Source of the DNA: Haloplanus sp. HW8-1
GTDB taxonomy: Archaea; Halobacteriota; Halobacteria; Halobacteriales; Haloferacaceae
NCBI RefSeq assembly: GCF_023703795.1
Contig: NZ_CP098518.1
Coordinates: 310,001 to 374,000, forward strand
Reading direction: 5' to 3'
Length of the DNA: 64,000 bases
Shown: positions 46,670 through 55,350 of the stretch, piece after piece
How positions within the stretch are numbered: position 1 is the first letter of the stretch
Layout of the letters: every line of letters begins with the position of its first letter
Program-made: the position numbers and the translations under genes
Notes under the pieces: model-generated
Seen by the model: only the letters and a program-made list of their open reading frames with translations
What the model was told of the DNA's origin: nothing
Databases searched by the model: none

Positions 46670-47374
46670 GTGAAAGGAGAGGAGTGGTATCAGACGGACG
46701 AAGTCGCCCAAGAGTACGACGCCAAGCGGTTTTCACGTGGCGGGCGACTGATCGACCGCCGCGAAAAACGGGCCGTCCTGGAGGCACTGAACCCCATCGA
46801 GGATCGGACGGTCCTCGAAATCGCCTGCGGGACGGGCCGTTTCACCGTCATGTTGGCCGAACGCGGGGCGGACATCGTCGGTCTGGACATCTCCTCTGCG
46901 ATGATGTCACAGGGCCGGGAGAAAGCACGGGCCGCCGGCGTCGCCGACCGGATCGAGTTCCTCCGCGGTGACGCCGCGCGGCTCCCCTTTCCCGACGATC
47001 ACTTCGACACCGTCTTCGCGATGCGGTTTTTCCACCTCGCGGACACCCCGGCGAAGTTCCTCGCGGAGATGTGCCGCGTCTCGAAAGAACAGGTGTTCTT
47101 CGATACGTTCAACGACCGCAGCACGCGGGTACTCTACAACTGGTTGCTACCCATGGGCTCGCGGCTTTACGGCCGCGAGGAGGTCGAACGACTCATCGAG
47201 GGCGCCGGCCTGCGCCTCGTCGACGCCAGTCACGATTTCGTCCTCCCGTACGGCTTCTACCGAAAGATCCCCAATCGACTCGCCGGCGCGTTCAGAAGCG
47301 TCGATACCGGCATCGGCGACACGTCCCTCGGCACTCGTCTCGCGTCAGTTTCGTACTGGAACGCACACGTCTGA
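46670..47374 (+). CDS. class I SAM-dependent methyltransferase
   Basis: A 234-residue cytosolic methyltransferase. VLEIACGTGRFTVMLAERGA is the SAM-binding motif I, IVGLDISSAMMSQGREKAR motif II, LRGDAARLPFPDDHFDTVF motif III/IV, in a UbiE/Methyltransf_11 type fold. The C-terminal part, LLPMGSRLYGREEVERLIEG, fits the substrate lid. The substrate may be a quinone, lipid or sugar. A glycosyltransferase gene follows 46 bp downstream, hinting at glycan methylation, by inference. Confidence 0.87.
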   Translation: MKGEEWYQTDEVAQEYDAKRFSRGGRLIDRREKRAVLEALNPIEDRTVLEIACGTGRFTVMLAERGADIVGLDISSAMMSQGREKARAAGVADRIEFLRGDAARLPFPDDHFDTVFAMRFFHLADTPAKFLAEMCRVSKEQVFFDTFNDRSTRVLYNWLLPMGSRLYGREEVERLIEGAGLRLVDASHDFVLPYGFYRKIPNRLAGAFRSVDTGIGDTSLGTRLASVSYWNAHV

Positions 47375-47420
47375 GCGGGGAGTGGGAACCGTTATAACGA
47401 CGGAGGCGGTGTGCTCGGAT

Positions 47421-48323
47421 ATGGAGCTCTCGGTAGTGATACCTACCCTCAACGGCCGGGACCACCTCGTGGCGGGCTTGGACACCCTCGCCACCCACGT
47501 TCCGGACGCCGAGGTCGTCGTCGTCAACGGCCCGTCGACGGACGGCACTACCGGGATGATTCGCGACCGGGACGATGTGGACGTGTTGGTCGAGGTATCG
47601 ACCCGCACCGAGGCCATCGCCCGCAACGCGGGGCTGGCGGCCGCCAGCGGCAACGTGGTGGCGTACCTCCGCCATGACCTCGTGGTCGAACCGTCGTGGC
47701 TCGACGGGGTGATCGACGGACTGGCCGACGCGTCGGTCGTCACGGGACCGACCCACCGCACGCTCGGCGGCGGCATGACCACCGAGGAGTCGGAGCACGG
47801 CACGGTCGGCTCCCGTGAAGTGGCCTACTTCGACGGTGGCAACGTGGCGTTTCGGCGGGCGGTCCTCGACGACCTCGACGGCTTCGACGAATACCTCGAA
47901 TCCGGCGGGGATCGCGACGCCGCCCACCGACTGGCCGCCCTCGGCTACGAAGTCGCCTGGCGGCCGGAGATGGGAGTCCGTCGGGAGTACTCCGCCGACG
48001 GCGGCGTCGCCACCGGGGATCCGGGCGCGGAGTATCGGGCGCTCGCCTACCGCCTCGTGAAAAACTACGGACTCCGCCCGGCCACGGCAGCCGACACGAC
48101 CCGCCCCGCCCTCCGCGATGCCCTCGTTGCCGGGCGTGACGTCCTCCGGGGCGACCTCGATCCGACCGAGTGGTTCGCCACCGGCCGGGCGGTCGTCAGC
48201 GGGGTCGTCCGTGGCGCCGCCGACGGCCTGATCGCCCGCGTCAAGGATCGCTCGTCCGCACGCAATCCTCACGGCATCTCGGACCGATCGGATCGCGCCG
48301 TCGCCCGCTACGACTGGCGCTAA
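47421..48323 (+). CDS. glycosyltransferase family 2 protein
   Basis: A 300-residue GT-A enzyme. MELSVVIPTLNGRDHLVAGL, VVVNGPSTDGT and ARNAGLAAASGNVVAYLRHD form the nucleotide-sugar site; the metal motif is changed from DxD to RHD. FDGGNVAFRRAVLDDLDGFD and SGGDRDAAHRLAALGYEVAW are typical acceptor-side motifs. The C-terminal helical tail contains no clear membrane helix. Product unknown; it follows a methyltransferase in the same direction. Confidence 0.87.
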   Translation: MELSVVIPTLNGRDHLVAGLDTLATHVPDAEVVVVNGPSTDGTTGMIRDRDDVDVLVEVSTRTEAIARNAGLAAASGNVVAYLRHDLVVEPSWLDGVIDGLADASVVTGPTHRTLGGGMTTEESEHGTVGSREVAYFDGGNVAFRRAVLDDLDGFDEYLESGGDRDAAHRLAALGYEVAWRPEMGVRREYSADGGVATGDPGAEYRALAYRLVKNYGLRPATAADTTRPALRDALVAGRDVLRGDLDPTEWFATGRAVVSGVVRGAADGLIARVKDRSSARNPHGISDRSDRAVARYDWR

Positions 48324-48386
48324 TCACCCCGAACGGCCGTGGCGTTACACCGCCTCGTCGAGCGACGGGTGGAAGCCGCCGCCCCG

Positions 48387-49157
48387 TCAGGTCCAGGCGA
48401 TCCGAACCGCGTCGCCGACCGAGAGTCCGAACCACACCGCTCCGCTGCCGCGGTTCACGTCACACTCGACGTAGCCGTGGCTCCCGACGGTGGCCAGCGG
48501 ATCGCCTGCATCGACCGACGCGAACGTTTCGGCCACGGGCACCCGGTCGCCGTTCACCGTCACCGCCTCCCGACCGTCCAGGAACTTTCCGGCCACGTTC
48601 GTGACGACGTTCCCGAAATCGTCGATCGCGAGCACCTCGCCGGACGCGGCGTCGGCCTCGACGGTCGCCTCGGGGAGACGGAGTCCCGACGGGTCGGTCG
48701 GCGACAGGCGTCCCAAGTCGCCGAGCGCGTCGATCCCCCGGGATCGGACGGTTTCGTGAACCGTCGCCGCGAGGGGGGCGAACACGTCCCGTCCGTGGAA
48801 CGTACTGGAGGCTGGATCGCCGGGATCGGCCGCGAACCAGTCGACGGCCTCGTCGCCGGCGATCCGCCGTGCCGCGGGGACGAGAAGGCCGTTGTCCGGG
48901 CCGACGAACGTATGACCCTTCGCGCGACCAACCAGGACGCCGCGGTCGGTGCCGACGCCCGGATCGACCACCGCGAGGTGGGTCGCCGGTGGGAACGTCG
49001 GGAGCGTCTCGCGGAGCCAGAACGCAGACTCGCGGATCGCGCCGCGCGGGAGGTCGTGGGTCACGTCGACCAAGCGGGCGTCGCTCTCTCGGAGGAGTAC
49101 GCCCTTCATCGCGGCCGGATACGGGGTGCCGAAGTCGGAGGCGAGGGTGATCGTCAC
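48387..49157 (-). CDS. SAM hydroxide adenosyltransferase (DUF62 family)
   Basis: A 256-residue protein starting with GTG: VTITLASDFGTPYPAAMKGV. HLAVVDPGVGTDRGVLVGRA, TFVGPDNGLLVP and STFHGRDVFAPLAA are hallmarks of the family that cleaves S-adenosylmethionine into adenosine and methionine with water/hydroxide, related to chlorinase and fluorinase. The loop specific to halogenases is not evident. The GTG overlaps the nadM stop (GTGA), tying SAM breakdown to NAD synthesis in one operon. Confidence 0.88.
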   Translation of the reverse strand: MTITLASDFGTPYPAAMKGVLLRESDARLVDVTHDLPRGAIRESAFWLRETLPTFPPATHLAVVDPGVGTDRGVLVGRAKGHTFVGPDNGLLVPAARRIAGDEAVDWFAADPGDPASSTFHGRDVFAPLAATVHETVRSRGIDALGDLGRLSPTDPSGLRLPEATVEADAASGEVLAIDDFGNVVTNVAGKFLDGREAVTVNGDRVPVAETFASVDAGDPLATVGSHGYVECDVNRGSGAVWFGLSVGDAVRIAWT

Positions 49158-49660
49158 GTGTCTGTCTCGCTCACGCGCTGGATGCGTTCGATACCGCCGA
49201 TCTCCCGGATCACGTCGACCACTGGGTCGGGGACGAGGTGGCGCCACTCGCCGCCCTCGACCATGCGCTCACGGAGCTCCGTCCCTTCGAGGACGTCCCG
49301 GTTGAACATGGGCGATTGCCGCACCTCGACGCCGGCCTCCTCGAACAGTTGGATGACGAGTGGGTTGTTGGAGTAAGCGACGTCGAAGGAGGGCGCCATG
49401 CTCTGGACGTGACTCACCCAGACGGAGTTTCGATCGAGGTCCTCGATGGGGACGACGTAGCTCGTGCGGTCGAACTCGGCGACTGACTTCGTGACCATCA
49501 TCACACGTTCGCCGGCCGTGAAGGGATCGCGGCGCGTGTGGGAGTGTCCGGCGGAGCCGATCCCGAGGACGAGTTCGTCCACCTCCGAGACGATCTCCTC
49601 GACCATTCGATGGTGGCCGTCGTGATACGGCTGGAACCGGCCGATGTAGAACCCCCGCAT
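49154..49660 (-). CDS. nadM: nicotinamide-nucleotide adenylyltransferase
   Basis: A 168-residue archaeal NMN adenylyltransferase, joining NMN and ATP to give NAD. MRGFYIGRFQPYHDGHHRMV has the HxGH nucleotidyltransferase motif; GIGSAGHSHTRRDPFTAGER holds the phosphate-binding segment; YSNNPLVIQLFEEAG follows. Length is typical. Its palindromic TATA box lies about 28 nt upstream. It is divergent from lonB. Confidence 0.93.
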   Translation of the reverse strand: MRGFYIGRFQPYHDGHHRMVEEIVSEVDELVLGIGSAGHSHTRRDPFTAGERVMMVTKSVAEFDRTSYVVPIEDLDRNSVWVSHVQSMAPSFDVAYSNNPLVIQLFEEAGVEVRQSPMFNRDVLEGTELRERMVEGGEWRHLVPDPVVDVIREIGGIERIQRVSETDT

Positions 49661-49683
49661 GGTTGACGACCTATGTGCGCGTG

Positions 49684-49691
49684 TTTATAAA
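49684..49691 (-). promoter_or_regulatory. TATA box of nadM
   Basis: The palindromic TTTATAAA is centred about 28 nt from the nadM ATG at 49660, predicting a leaderless mRNA. Confidence 0.55.
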
Positions 49692-49827
49692 TTCGGCGAG
49701 TTGCCGTACGGCGTCTATTCAGACGGTAGAGTGGCTCAAACGCGAGTTCTTCGCGCTTCGGAGCTGATCTTGGGGGGAGAAAGTATATCAGTTGCAAACC
49801 CTTCAGTTCGACCAACGACACCGTTCT

Positions 49828-51975
49828 ATGAACGACGACACGAACACGGACGAGCGCCCCGCCGATGGCGAGGACGGACGGTCCTCGAACGGCCGGACCG
49901 AGTCCGGCGACGCCACGGAGCGGGTCGACGACCCGCCCCGCGACGACGGTGGGGCCGACGAATGGGAAGATGACGTCCCTGTCCCGTCCGGAAACGGGGA
50001 GGCCGTCGATGACTCGGACGACCGGTCCATCGACGATCTCGGGAGCGACGTCCGTATCGACGCCGAAATCGACGAGGACGCGGAGGACGGCCTCCTCGGC
50101 GGGCTCAAGATCGACTCGACCGCCGAGATCCGGGTCCCGGACCGACTCGTCGATCAGGTGATCGGACAGGAACACGCCCGCGACGTCGTGATGAAGGCGG
50201 CCAAACAGCGCCGGCACGTCATGATGATCGGCTCGCCCGGCACGGGCAAGTCGATGCTCGCGAAGGCGATGAGTGAACTCCTCCCCCAGGAGGAGCTACA
50301 GGACGTTCTCGTCTACCACAACCCCGACGACGGCAACGAGCCGAAGGTGCGAACCGTCCCGTCGGGAAAGGGCGACCAGATCGTCGAGGCCCACAAGGAG
50401 GAGGCCCGCAAGCGCAACCAGATGCGCTCGTTCCTGATGTGGATTATCATCGCCATCGTCCTCGGCTACTCGCTGATCATCGCCGGCAACATCCTGCTCG
50501 GTATCCTCGCGGCCGGGATCATCTACCTCGCGTTCCGCTACGGCTCCCGTGGCTCGGACGCGATGATCCCGAACCTGATCGTGAACACGGCCGATCAGCA
50601 GACCGCGCCGTTCGAGGACGCCACGGGTGCTCACGCCGGTGCGCTGCTGGGCGACGTCCGCCACGACCCCTTCCAGTCCGGTGGGATGGAGACGCCGTCT
50701 CACGACCGGGTCGAACCCGGCGCCATCCACAAGGCCAACAAGGGCGTGTTGTTCGTCGACGAGATCAACACGCTCGACGTCCGCTCCCAGCAGCATCTCA
50801 TGACCGCGATCCAGGAGGGCGAGTTCGGGATCACGGGCCAGTCCGAGCGCTCCTCGGGTGCGATGGTCCAGACCGAACCCGTCCCCTGTGACTTCGTCAT
50901 GATCGCCGCGGGGAACCTCGACGCGATGGAGAACATGCACCCCGCGCTCCGCTCGCGCATCAAGGGGTACGGCTACGAGGTGTACATGGACGACACCATC
51001 GAGGACACTCCGGAGATGCGCCGGAAGTACGCCCGGTTCATCGCCCAGGAGGTCGAAAAGGACGGCCGCCTTCCCCACTTCACCGACGACGCCATCGGTG
51101 AGGTTATCCTCGAGGCGCGCCGCCGCGCCGGCCGGAAGGGCCACCTGACGCTCAAGCTACGGAACCTCGGCGGCCTGGTCCGCGTCGCTGGCGACATCGC
51201 CCGAGCGGACGACGCCGACTACACCACCCGGGACCACATCCTGCAGGCGAAAGGGCGGTCCCGGAGCATCGAACAGCAGCTCGCGGACGACTACATCCAG
51301 CGGCGCAAGGATTACGAACTCCAGGTCAGCGAGGGGTTCGTCGTCGGCCGCGTCAACGGACTGGCCGTCATGGGCGAGGACTCCGGTATCGTCCTTCCGG
51401 TCATGGCGGAGGTGACGCCCTCGCAGGGGCCGGGTGAGGTCATCGCCACCGGCCAACTGAAGGAGATGGCCCAGGAGGCGGTCTCCAACGTCTCGGCCAT
51501 CATCAAGAAGTTCTCCGACGAGGACATCACCCAGAAGGACATCCACATCCAGTTCGTCCAGGCGGGTGAGGGCGGCGTCGACGGCGACTCCGCTTCCATC
51601 ACCGTCGCGACGGCGGTCATCAGCGCCCTCGAAGGCGTCGGCGTCGACCAGTCGCTGGCGATGACCGGGTCGCTCTCGGTTCGTGGTGACGTCCTACCGG
51701 TCGGGGGCGTCACGCACAAGATCGAGGCCGCCGCCAAGACCGGCATGGATCGGGTCATCATCCCCGAGGCTAACCTGCAGGACGTGATGATCGAAGACGA
51801 GTACGAGGAGATGGTCGAGATCATCCCCGTCAGCCACATCAGCGAGGTCCTCGACGTGGCGCTCGAAGGCGAACCCGAGAAGGACTCGCTGGTCGATCGA
51901 CTCAAGGACATCACCGGATCGGCGCTCGACCAGCAGAGCGTCAGTCAGGGCCCGAGCAGCCCCAGTCCCCAGTAG
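49828..51975 (+). CDS. lonB: membrane-bound archaeal Lon protease, LonB type
   Basis: A 715-residue membrane AAA+ protease. A long acidic N-terminus (about 1-90) precedes the ATPase: GSPGTGKSM Walker A near 136, a membrane insertion of two helices (IIIAIVLGYSLIIAGNILLG, about 210-245), VLFVDEINTLD Walker B. The protease domain carries GDSAS with catalytic Ser near 588 and the Lys in THKIEAAAKTG near 631. It degrades misfolded membrane and soluble proteins and in haloarchaea is essential and controls lipid/carotenoid synthesis. A TATA-like AGTATATC lies about 46 nt upstream. Confidence 0.95.
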   Translation: MNDDTNTDERPADGEDGRSSNGRTESGDATERVDDPPRDDGGADEWEDDVPVPSGNGEAVDDSDDRSIDDLGSDVRIDAEIDEDAEDGLLGGLKIDSTAEIRVPDRLVDQVIGQEHARDVVMKAAKQRRHVMMIGSPGTGKSMLAKAMSELLPQEELQDVLVYHNPDDGNEPKVRTVPSGKGDQIVEAHKEEARKRNQMRSFLMWIIIAIVLGYSLIIAGNILLGILAAGIIYLAFRYGSRGSDAMIPNLIVNTADQQTAPFEDATGAHAGALLGDVRHDPFQSGGMETPSHDRVEPGAIHKANKGVLFVDEINTLDVRSQQHLMTAIQEGEFGITGQSERSSGAMVQTEPVPCDFVMIAAGNLDAMENMHPALRSRIKGYGYEVYMDDTIEDTPEMRRKYARFIAQEVEKDGRLPHFTDDAIGEVILEARRRAGRKGHLTLKLRNLGGLVRVAGDIARADDADYTTRDHILQAKGRSRSIEQQLADDYIQRRKDYELQVSEGFVVGRVNGLAVMGEDSGIVLPVMAEVTPSQGPGEVIATGQLKEMAQEAVSNVSAIIKKFSDEDITQKDIHIQFVQAGEGGVDGDSASITVATAVISALEGVGVDQSLAMTGSLSVRGDVLPVGGVTHKIEAAAKTGMDRVIIPEANLQDVMIEDEYEEMVEIIPVSHISEVLDVALEGEPEKDSLVDRLKDITGSALDQQSVSQGPSSPSPQ

Positions 51976-51977
51976 TC

Positions 51978-52736
51978 GTGCCGCAGTGGGGGGCGTTCGC
52001 CGGCTTCGTCGGCGTCGTCCTCGGCGGTCTACTTCTCCTCGCGCGCGCATCGACCGGCGTCGTCGCTTCGTCGAACGACGACGACTTTCCGGCGACCCTC
52101 TCGGACCGCGTCGTCGACGCGCCCGCCGACGCCCAGACGCGGTCTCACACGACCCTCCCGACGCCGGCGCTGCTCGCGAACGTGGTCGTCTCCCAGAGTG
52201 TTTTCGCCTCTCTCCTGCTGGTCGGGGCGTGGCTGGCCGGGATCCCGGCGGTAGCGTTCGGACTCTCGGGAGCGGCGTTCGGGCTCCCGAATCTCGGCTC
52301 CGGCGTCGTCCTCGGTGTCACCCTCCACGGCGTCAACGCCGTCGGCTCGCGGCTCGGCGACCGCTTCGGACTCGGCGATTCGACGGCCCTCCGGCGAGCG
52401 ATGGCCCCGGACTCGGCCGCCGGCTGGGCGGTGCTCCTCCTGATCGTCCTCCCGCTCGTCGCCGGCTTCGAGGAACTCCTCTTCCGGGGCGTCCTCGTCG
52501 GCGCGTTCGCGGCGGGCTTTGGCCTCTCACCGTGGCTCTTGGCCGCCTGCTCGTCGGTCGCTTTCGCCTTCGGCCACGGCGCGCAGGGACGTGCGGGCAT
52601 CGTCGTCACCGGGGCTCTCGGATTCGTCCTCGCCGCCGCCTTCGTCGTCACGGGGAGCCTGGTCACCGTCGTGGTCGCTCACTATCTGGTGAACGCACTG
52701 GAGTTCGTCGTCAACGAGGGTTATAGTAGCGATTGA
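51978..52736 (+). CDS. CPBP-family intramembrane metalloprotease
   Basis: A 252-residue protein with about eight hydrophobic segments. The catalytic motif EELLFRGVLVGAF (EExxxRG) and the FxxxH-type SVAFAFGHGAQGR are intact, followed by LVTVVVAHYLVNALEFVV (third motif). Such proteases act within the membrane, in archaea often of unknown substrate. A GTG start at 51978 lies 2 bp beyond the lonB stop, so the two are cotranscribed. The final SSD and stop codon are contributed by an 84-bp palindrome. Confidence 0.87.
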   Translation: MPQWGAFAGFVGVVLGGLLLLARASTGVVASSNDDDFPATLSDRVVDAPADAQTRSHTTLPTPALLANVVVSQSVFASLLLVGAWLAGIPAVAFGLSGAAFGLPNLGSGVVLGVTLHGVNAVGSRLGDRFGLGDSTALRRAMAPDSAAGWAVLLLIVLPLVAGFEELLFRGVLVGAFAAGFGLSPWLLAACSSVAFAFGHGAQGRAGIVVTGALGFVLAAAFVVTGSLVTVVVAHYLVNALEFVVNEGYSSD

Positions 52737-52805
52737 AACTGGTTGCCCAGCCGGTCGTATACGGTACTGCGATCAGCGGTGCAACGACCTTCAATCGCTA
52801 CTATC
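52722..52805. mobile_element. 84-bp palindromic element, copy 2, overlapping two gene ends
   Basis: Left end TATAGTAGCGATTGAA (52722-52737), right end TTCAATCGCTACTAT (52790-52804) are perfect inverted repeats. It is collinear with the element at 35941-36024 over its whole length. The left end encodes ...SSD* of the CPBP protease and the right end, read on the minus strand, encodes ...DSSD* of the alkyltransferase-like gene; both stops (TGA) fall inside the terminal repeats. Likely also forms a hairpin terminator. Confidence 0.8.
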
Positions 52806-53273
52806 GGCCTCTAGGTCGCGGAGTCGGTCGGCCACGTCGGCGGGCGTCGCTCCAGGGCCGGCGATCCGGTGGTCGGGGATGAACAACGGCACCGGGTTCT
52901 CCCGGAGGGCCGTCCGTACAGTGTCGAGGTCGTCCTCGTCGTCGTCGTCGAGACCGGCCAGACGCGCCAGGCGCGCCACGTCCACCGTCTCGCCGTACGG
53001 GACGTTCCGCGCCGCTTCGAGGACCGCCCGCTGTTCGGTCGGGACGGTGAGCGCCACCGCGACGTCGTCGAAGTGATCCGTGGCCCCATCGAGGTAGTCG
53101 AACACCCGATCGAGCAGGGGGTGCTCGGGGTCGGCGTCTGCGGGTACCGTCTCGGGAAAGGAGACGCCCATGACCCGGTCGCCAGCGATACCCACCTGGA
53201 CCGCTCGCCCCAGCGTCGGGGCCTCGCGCGCGCAAAGTCCTTCCATGATCGCGTGGACGGCCGGGACACCCAT
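52791..53273 (-). CDS. DNA alkyltransferase-like protein with Cys replaced by Asp
   Basis: A 160-residue relative of O6-alkylguanine-DNA alkyltransferase. ARNVPYGETVDVARLARLAG is the DNA-binding helix region and RTALRENPVPLFIPDHRIAG the active-site strand. The acceptor motif PCHR reads PDHR (Asp134), so it cannot accept alkyl groups on Cys. Alkyltransferase-like proteins (with Trp there) flag damage for excision repair; an Asp version may do likewise, by inference. An acidic insertion (LDDDDEDDLDTV) is typical haloarchaeal. Alternative start at 53246. Confidence 0.82.
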   Translation of the reverse strand: MGVPAVHAIMEGLCAREAPTLGRAVQVGIAGDRVMGVSFPETVPADADPEHPLLDRVFDYLDGATDHFDDVAVALTVPTEQRAVLEAARNVPYGETVDVARLARLAGLDDDDEDDLDTVRTALRENPVPLFIPDHRIAGPGATPADVADRLRDLEADSSD

Positions 53274-53313
53274 ATGGGTTGCCGTCGGTCGTCCACGCCA
53301 TCTGGGACGCAAG

Positions 53314-53321
53314 GCTTATGT
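53314..53321 (+). promoter_or_regulatory. TATA-like box of the trp cluster
   Basis: GCTTATGT is centred about 27 nt ahead of the trpC ATG at 53345, in a divergent promoter region of only about 70 bp. No attenuator-like leader is present. Confidence 0.4.
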
Positions 53322-53344
53322 GCAAATCAGTCCGTTAGTGTACA

Positions 53345-54103
53345 ATGATGGACGCTAATGGTGGAGAACTGGCGCCTGCGGTGCGCTCGATTCTGGACGC
53401 CGCCCGGGAGCGGTCGGGCGGCGGGGAGCGCGTGTCGGTCGACGCCCGTCCCTTCGGGGAAGCTCTTCGTACCGCGGAGGCCGACGGCCGGGTGCCGGTG
53501 ATCGCGGAGGTGAAACCGACCAGTCCGACGACCGGGGTGCGGCGGGACGACGACCCCGTGGCCCTCGCCGAGGCGATGGTCGACGGCGGGGCGGCGGCGC
53601 TGTCGGTACTGACCGAACCCGAGCATTTCGGCGGGTCGCCAGCGTCGCTGGAACGCGTTCGGGCGGCGGTCGACGTGCCAGTGCTTCGCAAGGACTTTAT
53701 CCTCACCGAGACCCAACTCGACCTCGTGGCGTCGGACCTGGTCCTGTTGATCGCTCGATTCGTGGACGACCTGTCCGGTCTCCTGACGGCCGCCGAGGAC
53801 CGGGGGTTCCAGCCGCTGGTCGAGGTACACACGCGGGCGGAACTCGACAGGGCCGTCGCGGCGGGTGCGGGGCTGATCGGCGTCAACAACCGCGATTTGG
53901 GCCAACTTGAGGTCGATCTCGACACCTTCGAGTCGCTCGCGCCCGCGGTGCCCGACGACGTGACGCTGATCGCGGAGAGTGGGATCGGCTCGGTCGCGGA
54001 CGTGCGGCGGATGCGCGCGGCGGGTGCCGACGCCCTGCTGATCGGGAGTGCGATCATGGACGGCGACGTGACGGCGAACGTGCGGCGATTCACCACAGCA
54101 TGA
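53345..54103 (+). CDS. trpC: indole-3-glycerol-phosphate synthase
   Basis: A 252-residue TIM-barrel enzyme that closes the indole ring from Cd[20 protein letters not shown] is the first strand with the catalytic Lys; [38 protein letters not shown] (second Lys), [16 protein letters not shown] and [20 protein letters not shown] follow in order. It opens the operon trpC-trpB-trpA. Two adjacent ATGs exist (53345, 53348). Confidence 0.95.
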   Translation: MMDANGGELAPAVRSILDAARERSGGGERVSVDARPFGEALRTAEADGRVPVIAEVKPTSPTTGVRRDDDPVALAEAMVDGGAAALSVLTEPEHFGGSPASLERVRAAVDVPVLRKDFILTETQLDLVASDLVLLIARFVDDLSGLLTAAEDRGFQPLVEVHTRAELDRAVAAGAGLIGVNNRDLGQLEVDLDTFESLAPAVPDDVTLIAESGIGSVADVRRMRAAGADALLIGSAIMDGDVTANVRRFTTA

Positions 54104-55350
54104 GTTCTCACACAGGCAAGTTCGGCGAGTACGGCGGACAGTACGTTCCCGAGGCATTGATGCCCGCCATCGAGGAACTGGAAGACGCATACGAGCGGTA
54201 CGTCCTCGACAACGAGGACGGGTTCATGGACGAGTTCAGGGAGCGACTGGCCGACTTCGGTGGTCGGCCGACGCCCCTTCAGCGTGCGGATCGACTCTCG
54301 GAACGGTACGACGTGGAGGTGTATCTCAAACGCGAGGACCTGCTCCACGGCGGCGCGCACAAACTCAACAACGCGCTCGGTCAGGTACTCTTGGCGAAGT
54401 ACATGGGCAAAGAGCGGATCATCGCCGAGACGGGGGCCGGGCAACACGGCACGGCGACGGCGATGGCGTGTGCCCACCTCGGGATGCCCTGTGAGGTGTA
54501 TATGGGCCGGCGGGACATCAACCGTCAGCGCCCCAACGTCTTCCGGATGCGTCTCAACGGGGCCGAGGTCACCCCCGTGACGGTCGGGCGCGGAACCCTG
54601 AAGGAGGCGATCAGCGAGACGATGCGGGACTGGGCGACGAACGTCGAGGACACCCACTACGTCATCGGCTCGGTCGTCGGCCCCCACCCGTTCCCGGCGA
54701 TGGTGCGTGACTTCCAGCGGGTCATCTCCGAGGAGGCACGCGAGCAGATTCGCGAGAGGGCCGGCCGACTCCCCGATTCGGTGCTCACCTGTGCGGGCGG
54801 CGGGTCGAACACGATGGGTCTGTTCGCGGAGTTCGTCGACGACGAGGATGTGGACCTGTACGCCGTCGAGGCCGGCGGCAGTAGCCTCGACGTGGACGAG
54901 GAGGCGGGCGTCGCCCCCAACTCGGCGACGCTCTCGACGGGGACGGAGGGTATCCTCCACGGCTCGCGCACCCGGATCCTGCAGGATCGCGACGGACAGA
55001 TCATGGAGTCCCACAGTGTCTCCGCCGGCCTCGACTACGCCGGCGTCGGTCCGGAACTCGCTGACCTGGTCGACCGGGGCCGGGTCCACGCGGTCAACGT
55101 CGCCGACGACCCCGCGCTCGAGGGCTTCCACCGCCTCTCGCAACTGGAGGGGATCATCCCCGCGCTCGAATCCGCCCACGCCGTCGGCTACGTCGAGGAG
55201 CACCACGACGAACTGGGCGAGGTGATCCTGCTCAACGTCTCCGGCCGAGGCGACAAGGACCTCGAAACCGTCCTCGAAGAGACCCACGGTCGCGACATCG
55301 AGGGGGCGCCCGACATCAACACGTTCGAGACGACGGGGGGGTTCCAGTGA
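54100..55350 (+). CDS. trpB: tryptophan synthase beta chain
   Basis: A 416-residue PLP enzyme joining indole and serine. [20 protein letters not shown] is the signature N-terminus; [20 protein letters not shown] has the PLP lysine; [20 protein letters not shown] and [15 protein letters not shown] (phosphate loop) are intact. It is the canonical TrpB1 type, expected to pair with TrpA. Its ATG overlaps the trpC stop (ATGA). Confidence 0.97.
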   Translation: MSSHTGKFGEYGGQYVPEALMPAIEELEDAYERYVLDNEDGFMDEFRERLADFGGRPTPLQRADRLSERYDVEVYLKREDLLHGGAHKLNNALGQVLLAKYMGKERIIAETGAGQHGTATAMACAHLGMPCEVYMGRRDINRQRPNVFRMRLNGAEVTPVTVGRGTLKEAISETMRDWATNVEDTHYVIGSVVGPHPFPAMVRDFQRVISEEAREQIRERAGRLPDSVLTCAGGGSNTMGLFAEFVDDEDVDLYAVEAGGSSLDVDEEAGVAPNSATLSTGTEGILHGSRTRILQDRDGQIMESHSVSAGLDYAGVGPELADLVDRGRVHAVNVADDPALEGFHRLSQLEGIIPALESAHAVGYVEEHHDELGEVILLNVSGRGDKDLETVLEETHGRDIEGAPDINTFETTGGFQ

